Shown here: positions 40,677 to 46,916 of the stretch, piece by piece
Position numbering within the stretch: position 1 is the first letter of the stretch
Layout: each line of letters begins with the position of its first letter
Source of the DNA: SW-6-46-9 sp964452185
Lineage (GTDB): Bacteria > Patescibacteriota > Minisyncoccia > Phycocordibacterales > SW-6-46-9
NCBI GenBank assembly: GCA_964452185.1
Contig: CAYVKO010000004.1
Coordinates: 1-46,916 of the forward strand
DNA length: 46,916 bases
Direction of reading: 5' to 3'
Notes under the pieces: model-generated
What the model saw: the letters and a program-made list of their open reading frames with translations, nothing else
Database searches by the model: none
What the model was told of the DNA's origin: nothing
Program-made: the position numbers and the translations under genes

Positions 40677-41237
40677 ATGAAACAGCCCATCATTACCATA
40701 AGCAGCCTACCCGGAAGTGGTTCTTCTACCATTGCAAATAACGTAGCAGAAAAACTCAAGTGGGACTTATTTTCCTCTGGTGATTTCGCTCGTGAAATCG
40801 CTCACGAACGAAACCTGACTCTTGCCGAATTGACCCAGAAAGCCGAAAACAATCCGGAAATCGATCGCATGATTGACGCAAAGAATAAATCCCTCACCAA
40901 CGCAAAAGAAGTCGTGGTTGATTCTCGCTTAGCTTTCCATTTTATACCCAATTCGTTTGACGTTTATCTTGATGTAACTCTTCAAGAAGCCGCTCAACGC
41001 ATTTACCGTGATGAGTCAGAAAGTCGGGAAAAATCCGGCGAAATACACGATACTATTGAGGAAGTAAGAGAACATATACAAGAAAGAGTCGACAGTGATC
41101 GTGAGCGATACAAAGACTTGTATGATCTAGATTACACAAGTCATGATCACTACGATCTAGTTGTAGACACAACTGATAAGAAGATTCCCTCTATCACAAA
41201 AACAGTGATTTCTGAGTACAAAAACTGGAATTCTTAA
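40677..41237 (+). CDS. Cytidylate-kinase-like protein without P-loop lysine
   Basis: Matches the archaeal-type CMP kinase pattern: PIITISSLPGSGSST, FSSGDFAREIAHERNLTLAEL, ENNPEIDRMIDA, VVVDSRLAFHFIP, ERYKDLYDLDYTSHDHYDLVVDTT. The Walker A lysine (normally GSGKST) is replaced by serine (GSGSST), which should weaken or change catalysis. ATG at 40677 fits the family start; an in-frame GTG lies at 40638. It is divergent from adk and convergent with secY. Confidence 0.8.
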   Translation: MKQPIITISSLPGSGSSTIANNVAEKLKWDLFSSGDFAREIAHERNLTLAELTQKAENNPEIDRMIDAKNKSLTNAKEVVVDSRLAFHFIPNSFDVYLDVTLQEAAQRIYRDESESREKSGEIHDTIEEVREHIQERVDSDRERYKDLYDLDYTSHDHYDLVVDTTDKKIPSITKTVISEYKNWNS

Positions 41238-41265
41238 AAAGTTGGAAGTAAGAGGCTAAAGAGCT

Positions 41266-42528
41266 TTAGTATTCACGCATTGCGATCTGACCATCTAGTC
41301 GCTTTATCAGGTCTACTAACACTGCTACCACAATAAGCAAAGCCGTACCTCCAATAGCTAGTGTGCTTATTCCGGTTATTCGCTCCATAATTATCGGCAA
41401 AATAGCAATAACCCCAAGGAACAGCCCGCCGGTAAATGTAATACGACTTAGAATCTTAGAAATATGTTGTCGAGTAGATTCACCCGGACGGACCCCTGGT
41501 ACAAAAGCTCCTGATTTCTGCAAGTTTTCTGCTACCGAATCCGGCTCAAAGGTAATAGCGGTATAGAAGAAAGTAAACAAGAACACAAGCACAAAGTAAA
41601 TAGATGCATAAAGAACATCATTTTGGTATATGCTTTGAATAAACCCAATTACTCCGCCAGCACCCTGTTCAGCTCCAAGGAAATTAACTATCATTTGCGG
41701 AAACAACATGATCGATAGACCGAAAATAATCGGCATCACACCGGCTTGATTTACCTTCAGCGGTAAGTAAGTAGACACATTATTACCACCTTCTCGCCGT
41801 TGTTTTGAGTACGTTATCGGTATCGGCCGCTTTGCTTCACTGACCATGACAATGCCGTAGACAATAGCTACAGCAACAAGTCCGAAGCCAGCGTACAAGA
41901 AGAACTGATCAGGGGTATATGTGAAGTAAAGCTGGCTTATAGCCTGCGGAAGCTGAGCAACAATACCAGCAAAAATAAGAAGTGAAATTCCGTTACCAAC
42001 TCCAAATTCTGTAATAAGTTCGCCGATCCACATCAAGAGAACAGCACCGGCCGTAATAACAGTAACGCTTACCACCATATCGAACCAGCTTAATCCGGAT
42101 ATGATACCTTGCCGCTGTAAAAGAGTGAGAAACCCGAATGATTGAATCACTGCCAAAGGAACTGTAAGAAGACGTGAATACTGCGTAAACTTACGCTTTC
42201 CCGCCTGACCTTCATCATGATACATCGACTTAAGCTTTGGGAACATAACCGTCAAAAGCTGCATGATAATCGAGGCGGTAATGTATGGTCCGATTCCAAG
42301 CATGACAATAGAAATACTGGAAAGACCACCTCCAGAGAAGATATTCAAAAGACCGAAAAACTGGTTCTGTTGGAAAAACGGCGCTAAGTTGGCTTGTTCA
42401 ATGCCTGGTGCCGGAACTGCAGCCAAAAGACGAAATATAAACAACCCACCCAATGTGTACAAAATCCGCTTACGAATAGTCGGATCTTTAAACGCTGTTT
42501 TTACTTTTTTTATAAACGTATCAAACAT
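41266..42528 (-). CDS. secY: Protein translocase subunit SecY
   Basis: Channel of the Sec pathway; 420 residues with ten membrane helices. Plug and family motifs visible: NIFSGGGLSSISIVMLGIGP, YITASIIMQLL, IRPGE-like FVPGVRPGESTRQHI. Seven bases separate it from rplO, last gene of the ribosomal block on this strand. Confidence 0.97.
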   Translation of the reverse strand: MFDTFIKKVKTAFKDPTIRKRILYTLGGLFIFRLLAAVPAPGIEQANLAPFFQQNQFFGLLNIFSGGGLSSISIVMLGIGPYITASIIMQLLTVMFPKLKSMYHDEGQAGKRKFTQYSRLLTVPLAVIQSFGFLTLLQRQGIISGLSWFDMVVSVTVITAGAVLLMWIGELITEFGVGNGISLLIFAGIVAQLPQAISQLYFTYTPDQFFLYAGFGLVAVAIVYGIVMVSEAKRPIPITYSKQRREGGNNVSTYLPLKVNQAGVMPIIFGLSIMLFPQMIVNFLGAEQGAGGVIGFIQSIYQNDVLYASIYFVLVFLFTFFYTAITFEPDSVAENLQKSGAFVPGVRPGESTRQHISKILSRITFTGGLFLGVIAILPIIMERITGISTLAIGGTALLIVVAVLVDLIKRLDGQIAMREY

Positions 42529-42535
42529 ATAGACT

Positions 42536-42970
42536 CTAGTTTCGCACTTCTCCTCCTGCAGCCGCTATTTTTTCTTCTGCAGAATCCGATGTTTCGCAGT
42601 CCACGATAGTTACTTCTGCATCAATTTCACCACTGGCAAGAATCTTTACTGCCGGTATTTTATCGCCTTCTTTTTGAATAACATCGGCTTTCACCAAGAA
42701 GCGGGGAGAAACAACATCTCCGTCTGTAACCACCTGCGACAAAGTCGACAGGTTTACAGCCACCGGCTTCTCACCAACCGGATTATGATTGTACCCACGA
42801 AGCTTAGGAATCTTTTTGATACGATCTCGAATTTGCGGTCGCGGAGTACCGCCAGCCCGAGCCAGCTGACCTTTATGACCTCGCCCGGACGTCTTACCGC
42901 GAGGACCACCACGGCCTACGCGTTTTTTGGAATCTTTTTCATTTTTTGGCTGAAGATCGTGAAGTTGCAT
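42536..42970 (-). CDS. rplO: Ribosomal protein L15
   Basis: 144 residues: LHDLQPKNEKDSKKRVGRG, GRGHKGQLAR and the C-terminal domain with VKILASGEI. The start is only 14 bases after rpsE, leaving no room for rpmD (L30). Confidence 0.96.
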   Translation of the reverse strand: MQLHDLQPKNEKDSKKRVGRGGPRGKTSGRGHKGQLARAGGTPRPQIRDRIKKIPKLRGYNHNPVGEKPVAVNLSTLSQVVTDGDVVSPRFLVKADVIQKEGDKIPAVKILASGEIDAEVTIVDCETSDSAEEKIAAAGGEVRN

Positions 42971-42984
42971 AGATATGGAGTATG

Positions 42985-43548
42985 TTATTTCTTGTCTGTA
43001 ATTTTATCAAGCGCCGCAACCGCAGCTCGAGCATTGTTGAGTTTATTCTTGGTACGGCTGATCAACTTAGTGCTAACATCCTGAATACCAGCCAGTCGCA
43101 CTACATCCCGCACCGAACTACCCGATACCAATCCTCGACCCGGTGCCGGATACATATTAACTTCTGAAGCGTTGAACTTCGCAGAAACTTCGTGCGGAAT
43201 AGAATTATCCTCAGTCAGCGAGACTGTTATAGTGTTCTTTTTTGCATTATTGATAGCCTTTCCGATAGCATCCGAGATATCGTTCGCTTTCCCCAAGCCA
43301 ACTCCGACCTTTCCTTTGTGATTACCAGCCACTGCAGCCACCCGGAAGCTGAACCGTCGTCCACCGGCGACTACACGAGTTACTCGCCGAACATCGATTA
43401 CCTCTGCGTCAAATTCGTCACGACGACTTCCGCCTCTCCTGCGGTCGCTCTGCTTGTCCTCTTGCTCATTATCGTCACCATCAGACGAATCATTCTTCGC
43501 CTCCTTCTTCTCTTCTTCTTTTTGTTTGTTGTCTGTATCAGTTGCCAT
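42985..43548 (-). CDS. rpsE: Ribosomal protein S5
   Basis: 187 residues. A highly charged N-terminal extension of about 45 residues (acid/Lys then RRRGGSRRDEF) precedes the usual core (RVTRVVAGGRRFSFRV, GLGKANDISDAIGKA, GRGLVSGSSVRDVVRLAGI). Decoding-accuracy protein of the 30S subunit. Confidence 0.96.
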   Translation of the reverse strand: MATDTDNKQKEEEKKEAKNDSSDGDDNEQEDKQSDRRRGGSRRDEFDAEVIDVRRVTRVVAGGRRFSFRVAAVAGNHKGKVGVGLGKANDISDAIGKAINNAKKNTITVSLTEDNSIPHEVSAKFNASEVNMYPAPGRGLVSGSSVRDVVRLAGIQDVSTKLISRTKNKLNNARAAVAALDKITDKK

Positions 43549-43553
43549 AATAT

Positions 43554-43907
43554 TTAAAAATCAAGACCATTACTCCGTGCTGATTCAGCGAGCGTTTCTA
43601 TGCAACCAGCATAGTCGTACCCGCCACGATCGAATACGACTTTCTCAATCCCGGCCGCCTCAGCCTCCTCAGCTATCGCTTCTCCAACAGCTTCCGCTGC
43701 TTCACTGAGAGACCCTTCAAAACTCAGAGCCAACGATGAGGCTGCCGCCAGCGTCTCACCCTCCTCGTCATTGATGATTTGAGCATAAATATGATTATTA
43801 GAACGATAGACAGAAAGTCGAGGCCTGTCTGTTGTTCCAGACACTGTTGCCCGGATGCGCCGGTGGCGTTTTTCTCTCCGATTTTCTTTTTCTTTGGTCG
43901 TAGTCAT
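43554..43907 (-). CDS. rplR: Ribosomal protein L18
   Basis: 117 residues; binds 5S rRNA. Family segments RLSVYRSNNHIYAQIIND and VVFDRGGYDYAGCIETLAESAR are clear. Confidence 0.96.
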   Translation of the reverse strand: MTTTKEKENRREKRHRRIRATVSGTTDRPRLSVYRSNNHIYAQIINDEEGETLAAASSLALSFEGSLSEAAEAVGEAIAEEAEAAGIEKVVFDRGGYDYAGCIETLAESARSNGLDF

Positions 43908-43921
43908 GGTGAATATTATAT

Positions 43922-44455
43922 TTATACAGCCTTCTTTCCTTCTTTTCGCCGGATAGTTTCGTCGGCATACTTAATCCCTGAACCTTTGTACGGCTCCGGC
44001 TCACGAACTGATCGTATTGTTGCTGCAAACTGTCCGACAACTTCTTTGTTTGAGCCCTGAACAGTTATTGAATCATCCTCAGTTGTAACTTCTACTCCGT
44101 CAGGAATATCAAGCTCAACCTCATGTGAGTATCCCATCTCCAACGCAAGCGTGTCCCCCTTAACGTTAGCACGATACCCAATACCGGAAAATGTAAGCTC
44201 TTTTTTGAAGTTCTCGACGACTCCGGCAACCATGTTTTTTATGTGCGAAGCAAAGGTACCCCACATAGCCCGATCTTGCTTTGAGTTAGTGGCCGGCTCC
44301 ACCTCAACTTGATCCTCAGCCACCGATACTGAAACACTGCTTGGAATGTCTCGCTGTAGGCTACCATTTGGGCCATCTACTTCCAACATGCCGTCACTTA
44401 CCTGGACGGATACTTTGTCTGGAATTTCAATTGGGCGTTTGCCGATACGACTCAT
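43922..44455 (-). CDS. rplF: Ribosomal protein L6
   Basis: 177 residues with SRIGKRPIEIPDKVSV at the N-terminus and the C-terminal motif EPYKGSGIKYADETIRRKEGKKA. Two-domain L6 of normal size. Confidence 0.97.
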   Translation of the reverse strand: MSRIGKRPIEIPDKVSVQVSDGMLEVDGPNGSLQRDIPSSVSVSVAEDQVEVEPATNSKQDRAMWGTFASHIKNMVAGVVENFKKELTFSGIGYRANVKGDTLALEMGYSHEVELDIPDGVEVTTEDDSITVQGSNKEVVGQFAATIRSVREPEPYKGSGIKYADETIRRKEGKKAV

Positions 44456-44493
44456 GTTGAAGTAATTATTGGTGAAATAAAATTATCAAGTCT

Positions 44494-44886
44494 TTACCAG
44501 ATTTCAAACAACACCTCGCCACCAACATGTTGCTGACGAGCTTTATCGCCAGTCAATACCCCTTCCGGAGTGGACAGAATAACTGCTCCGCGACCACCTC
44601 GAACATCCGGGATTTCTGAAACACCCAGATACCGACGGCGGGCAGGGCGAGATAAACGCTCCGTATGAGATATCATAGAAGCGCCGTCATCCGTGTAAGC
44701 CAAGTCTACCACCAACTTCTTGTGATCATTCTCCTCTGTAGACACTTCAGATACATACCCTTCCTCTGCAAGCACAGAAGCAATATCTTCCAAGAAATTT
44801 GAATGCGGAAGAGTGATAGACAGCTTCTTAGCGGCTGCTCCGTTTCTAATTCGAGCTAACAAATCTGCTACCGGATCTTCTACCAT
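44494..44886 (-). CDS. rpsH: Ribosomal protein S8
   Basis: 130 residues: PVADLLARIRNGAAAKK, RPARRRYLGVSEIPDVRGG and STPEGVLTGDKARQQHVGGE. Its ATG lies inside the last codons of rpsN (overlap about 7 bases), suggesting translational coupling. Confidence 0.97.
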   Translation of the reverse strand: MVEDPVADLLARIRNGAAAKKLSITLPHSNFLEDIASVLAEEGYVSEVSTEENDHKKLVVDLAYTDDGASMISHTERLSRPARRRYLGVSEIPDVRGGRGAVILSTPEGVLTGDKARQQHVGGEVLFEIW

Positions 44887-45149
44887 GATGACTTACGAAT
44901 ACCAGGAATTTTACCCTCATTGGCTAGTTCCCGGAACTCATGACGACTAATACCAAAATCACGCATATATCCTTTCGCCCGACCGGTGATAAAGCACCGG
45001 TTGTTAACGCGAGTTGGTGACGAGTTCTTCGGCAGTTTCTGCAACGCTTCCCAATCACCTTGCGCTTTTAGCTTCTCGCGCTTTTTTCGGTATTTTTCAA
45101 CCATCTTTTTTCTTTTTTTATTTCTTTCGATTACAGATTTCTTTGCCAT
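44880..45149 (-). CDS. rpsN: Ribosomal protein S14 (zinc-free type)
   Basis: 89 residues of the long C-minus class: NRCFITGRAKGYMRDFGISRHEFRELANEGKIPGIRKSSW split over the usual blocks, without the CxxC pairs of zinc-binding S14. It starts about 15 bases after a terminator-like hairpin. Confidence 0.96.
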   Translation of the reverse strand: MAKKSVIERNKKRKKMVEKYRKKREKLKAQGDWEALQKLPKNSSPTRVNNRCFITGRAKGYMRDFGISRHEFRELANEGKIPGIRKSSW

Positions 45150-45163
45150 ACGTAATTTTGATT

Positions 45164-45187
45164 AAAAAAGCCCGAAATGCAGGGCCT
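45164..45187 (-). terminator. Terminator-like hairpin before rpsN
   Basis: Minus strand: AGGCCC/GGGCTT stem (one G-U) with an 8-base loop, followed by TTTT within a run of six T bases. Unexpected inside a ribosomal protein operon; it lies next to a gap. Confidence 0.5.
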
Positions 45188-45233
45188 AAACCTCCCAGAT
45201 GGTAACAGTTTTACCCCGCCATGTCAAAAGTTT

Positions 45234-45333
45234 NNNNNNNNNNNNNNNNNNNNNNNNNNNNNNNNNNNNNNNNNNNNNNNNNNNNNNNNNNNNNNNNNNN
45301 NNNNNNNNNNNNNNNNNNNNNNNNNNNNNNNNN
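45234..45333. other. Assembly gap (100 N)
   Basis: Exactly 100 N inside rplE. Normal L5 (about 180 residues) needs far more sequence than the gap length allows, so the size is a placeholder. Confidence 0.95.
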
Positions 45334-45464
45334 GTCACTGAACCAACGCCAGTGGTAATAACCACTTTCTTAAGCCGGGGCACTTCCATCGGGTTTTCAT
45401 ACCCCTGATTTTCAGAAAGTGCTTCAAAGCTGTCTTTTTGTTTTTGCTTTATCGTCTTGTCCAT
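45334..45464 (-). CDS. rplE: Ribosomal protein L5, N-terminal part
   Basis: The first 43 residues (GYENPMEVPRLKKVVITTGVG) match the L5 start, with the family's NxMEVPxLxKVVxxxGVG. The rest is in the gap. The readable frame after the gap (KLLTWRGKTVTIWEV then stop) does not look like the L5 C-terminus. Confidence 0.9.
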
Positions 45465-45466
45465 AA

Positions 45467-45679
45467 TTAGGAAATCTTCTTTACATTAGATGCGTGGATA
45501 GGGAACGGCTTCTCAACAATACCACCACCGTCAGAGGTGAGCGGAGTGTGCTTCTTTCGCACATTTACATCCTCTACAACCACTCGATTCTCCTTCGGCA
45601 GCACCTGTTCAACCTCACCGGTCTTTCCGCGATCATTGCCTGCTATTACTTCAACTGTATCTCCGGTAGTTACATGCAT
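45467..45679 (-). CDS. rplX: Ribosomal protein L24
   Basis: 70 residues, a compact L24: KOW motif (DTVEVIAGNDRGKTGEV), VLPKENRVVVEDVNVRKKH. Shorter than the usual 100 residues, lacking the C-terminal extension. Two bases separate it from both neighbours. Confidence 0.93.
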   Translation of the reverse strand: MHVTTGDTVEVIAGNDRGKTGEVEQVLPKENRVVVEDVNVRKKHTPLTSDGGGIVEKPFPIHASNVKKIS

Positions 45680-45681
45680 AT

Positions 45682-46053
45682 TTATACGATTTCATTAGCC
45701 AACGAAGTAATTTGCGGATAGCCTGCATCTGATATCTCACGCGGTATCGGTCCAAACACACGGTTCGCCGGCACTTCTCCAGTATTTGGGTTTACCAAAA
45801 CCACCGCGTTATCATCAAACCGCACATACGATCCATCCTCTCGGCGATGAGCTTTGCGTTGCCGAACCACTATTCCGTGCACTACATCATTCTTTTTCAC
45901 TTCCTTCCGTGGTTCCGATGACTGCACCGAAAGTGCCACCAAGTCACCGAGTTCTGCATAACGCTTACCGGCACTACCCATCACCTTGAAGACACGCCCC
46001 ACGTTTCCGCCGGAGTTATCGCTTATTTTTACGAGTGTACGTGGTTGAACCAT
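45682..46053 (-). CDS. rplN: Ribosomal protein L14
   Basis: 123 residues: VQPRTLVKISDNSGG, VRQRKAHRREDGSYVRFDDNAVVLVN, RVFGPIPREI. Normal length. Confidence 0.97.
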   Translation of the reverse strand: MVQPRTLVKISDNSGGNVGRVFKVMGSAGKRYAELGDLVALSVQSSEPRKEVKKNDVVHGIVVRQRKAHRREDGSYVRFDDNAVVLVNPNTGEVPANRVFGPIPREISDAGYPQITSLANEIV

Positions 46054-46063
46054 AGTTTATGTG

Positions 46064-46324
46064 TTAGTCTTCTTGAATCTCCTCAATTCGAAATCGTTTC
46101 TTTTTTGAGACGGGACGTGTCTCGGAAATAACTACAGTATCTCCAACACTAGCCGACTCATCCGGGTCATGCACGAGATGCTTCTTGTCTTTCTTGATGT
46201 ATTTCAGATACTTCGGGTGCTTCACAAACCGCCCCACTACAACAGCAGCAGTTTTATCCATATCAGTGGATACTACAGTACCAGTCAATTTCTTCGGATT
46301 TGATTGTGTTTCTTTTTCGGTCAT
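46064..46324 (-). CDS. rpsQ: Ribosomal protein S17
   Basis: 86 residues: GTVVSTDMDKTAAVVVGRFVKHPKY, HDPDESASVGDTVVISETRPVSKKKRF. Normal OB-fold S17. Confidence 0.97.
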   Translation of the reverse strand: MTEKETQSNPKKLTGTVVSTDMDKTAAVVVGRFVKHPKYLKYIKKDKKHLVHDPDESASVGDTVVISETRPVSKKKRFRIEEIQED

Positions 46325-46335
46325 ATGTATGTAAA

Positions 46336-46530
46336 TTACGCTTTACCGGCAAGTTGTCTTTCACGTATTTCAGTTAAAATTCGTGCTACATCTCGCTTAA
46401 TTTCCCGACGTTCGTGCGGCTCAGTGTCAGCCGCTCCTGTAATTGAAAACCGCATCTCTCGTAAATTTTCTCGCTTTTCTACCAAAAGACTTTCAAGCTC
46501 GTCCATTGTTTTGTCGGAAAACTTTGCCAT
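46336..46530 (-). CDS. rpmC: Ribosomal protein L29
   Basis: 64 residues of two helices: MDELESLLVEKRENLREMRFSI and the C-terminal KRDVARILTEIRERQL. Docking site at the exit tunnel. Confidence 0.95.
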   Translation of the reverse strand: MAKFSDKTMDELESLLVEKRENLREMRFSITGAADTEPHERREIKRDVARILTEIRERQLAGKA

Positions 46531-46544
46531 AAATACGTTTTTAT

Positions 46545-46916
46545 TTATGCGCCAGCACCAAACTGATCACGGCTTACAAACTTTGTTTTCACCGGCAGCT
46601 TAGCACTAGCCTTGCGAAATGCTTCCCGAGCGACAGATTCCTCAACTCCGTCAATCTCAAAAAGCATACGGCCGGGCTTTACTTCAACTTCATACCCTTG
46701 AAGATCACCCTTACCAGACCCCATAGGAACCTCGGGCGGCTTACGAGTGTATGGACGATCCGGAAAGATACGTACCCATACCTTGCTGGCTTTTCCGGCA
46801 TGACGCTTACCAGCTCGGCGAGCAGCCTCAATCTGGTTAGAGTTAATACGTTCGTAGTCAAGCGTCTTCACACCGTATGAGCCGAAAGCCAAGCTGGTAC
46901 CTCGGCTCGCCACCCC
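46545..46916 (-). CDS. rplP: Ribosomal protein L16 (5' end outside window)
   Basis: ASRGTSLAFGSYGVKTLD, AARRAGKRHAGKASKVWVRIFP and GYEVEVKPGRMLFEIDGV are L16. The frame stays open to the window edge and reads G-V-A-S-R-G at the end, so the first 15-20 residues are missing; the GTG at 46913 is an internal valine codon. Confidence 0.95.
   Translation of the reverse strand, partial: GVASRGTSLAFGSYGVKTLDYERINSNQIEAARRAGKRHAGKASKVWVRIFPDRPYTRKPPEVPMGSGKGDLQGYEVEVKPGRMLFEIDGVEESVAREAFRKASAKLPVKTKFVSRDQFGAGA

Noticed and set aside
41255..41269. CTAAA/TTTAG inverted repeat between the CMP-kinase-like gene and secY
   Set aside because: Only 5 AT-rich pairs with no T-run; too weak to call a terminator.
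46545..46913. Complete 122-aa L16 starting at the GTG at 46913
   Set aside because: The frame continues to the window edge and L16 normally has a longer N-terminus; the GTG is an internal valine codon.
1..46916. Recoded genetic code (TGA as Gly)
   Set aside because: TGA ends adk and no conserved frame needs TGA read-through.
1..46916. CRISPR arrays, insertion sequences or prophage
   Set aside because: I saw no regularly spaced repeats, transposase, integrase or phage structural genes; repeated elements found are hairpins beside tRNAs.

Overview
This window looks like a piece of a small-genome Patescibacteria/CPR chromosome, probably a Parcubacteria (Paceibacteria) lineage. The evidence is the ribosomal protein block with no L30 gene between S5 and L15, a monoderm-type type IV pilus cluster with no secretin, a large TraG/VirD4-like ATPase of the kind common in these genomes, tRNA genes without an encoded CCA, and very short intergenic spaces. 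TGA acts as a stop (for example in adk), so this is not the recoded SR1/Gracilibacteria code. The sequence is scaffolded: three runs of exactly 100 N cut the major pilin, ndk and rplE genes, and each gap probably hides more than 100 bases.

Layout. 1-0.3 kb: tRNA-Thr(GGU) behind a duplicated tRNA 5' half and tandem hairpins. 0.3-2.7 kb: gatC-gatA plus a membrane protein with a HEPN-like R-x4-H motif. 2.8-5.3 kb: a small orphan gene and ligA. 5.3-16.4 kb (all minus): the type IV pilus cluster, reading pilM-pilN-pilO-PilP-like-pilB-response regulator-pilT-pilC-pilA-pilD-four minor pilins. 16.4-18.3 kb: comF-like gene, tRNA-Ser(GGA), a five-hairpin element and a MutY-like glycosylase. 18.3-21.8 kb: two lipoproteins and recG. 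21.9-22.2 kb: a tRNA-Ile(UAU) nested inside a second, degenerate tRNA-like fold. 22.2-27.1 kb: a secreted SGNH-hydrolase/CFI-box protein, then ftsH, smpB and ssrA (tmRNA) together. 27.1-30.2 kb: a pilin, a 57-residue zinc-ribbon membrane peptide, a D,D-carboxypeptidase-like PBP and infC-rpmI-rplT. 30.2-31.2 kb: a small membrane protein, a 6S-like RNA and ndk. 31.3-38.5 kb: a TraG/VirD4-like ATPase, a 1316-residue acidic protein and a 122-residue protein sharing a motif with it. 38.5-46.9 kb: map, pyrH, adk, an archaeal-type CMP-kinase-like gene, secY and the spc/S10 ribosomal block up to a truncated rplP.

How the genes work together. The pilus genes plus comF suggest retractable pili and possibly DNA uptake. 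SmpB, tmRNA and FtsH together form a ribosome-rescue and tag-degradation set. The 31-38 kb cluster may be a Patescibacteria-specific secretion or surface assembly.

Two window-wide patterns stand out. First, many promoters are extended -10 boxes (TGnTAnnnT) placed 6-17 bases before the start codon, and Shine-Dalgarno motifs are nearly absent except on two lipoprotein genes; this implies leaderless or very short leaders. Second, structural metal sites are eroded in several enzymes (LigA zinc finger, PilB zinc motif, ComF zinc finger, MutY iron-sulfur cluster). The strongest candidates for something new are the hairpin-embedded and nested tRNA loci, the 6S-like RNA, and the giant acidic protein cluster.
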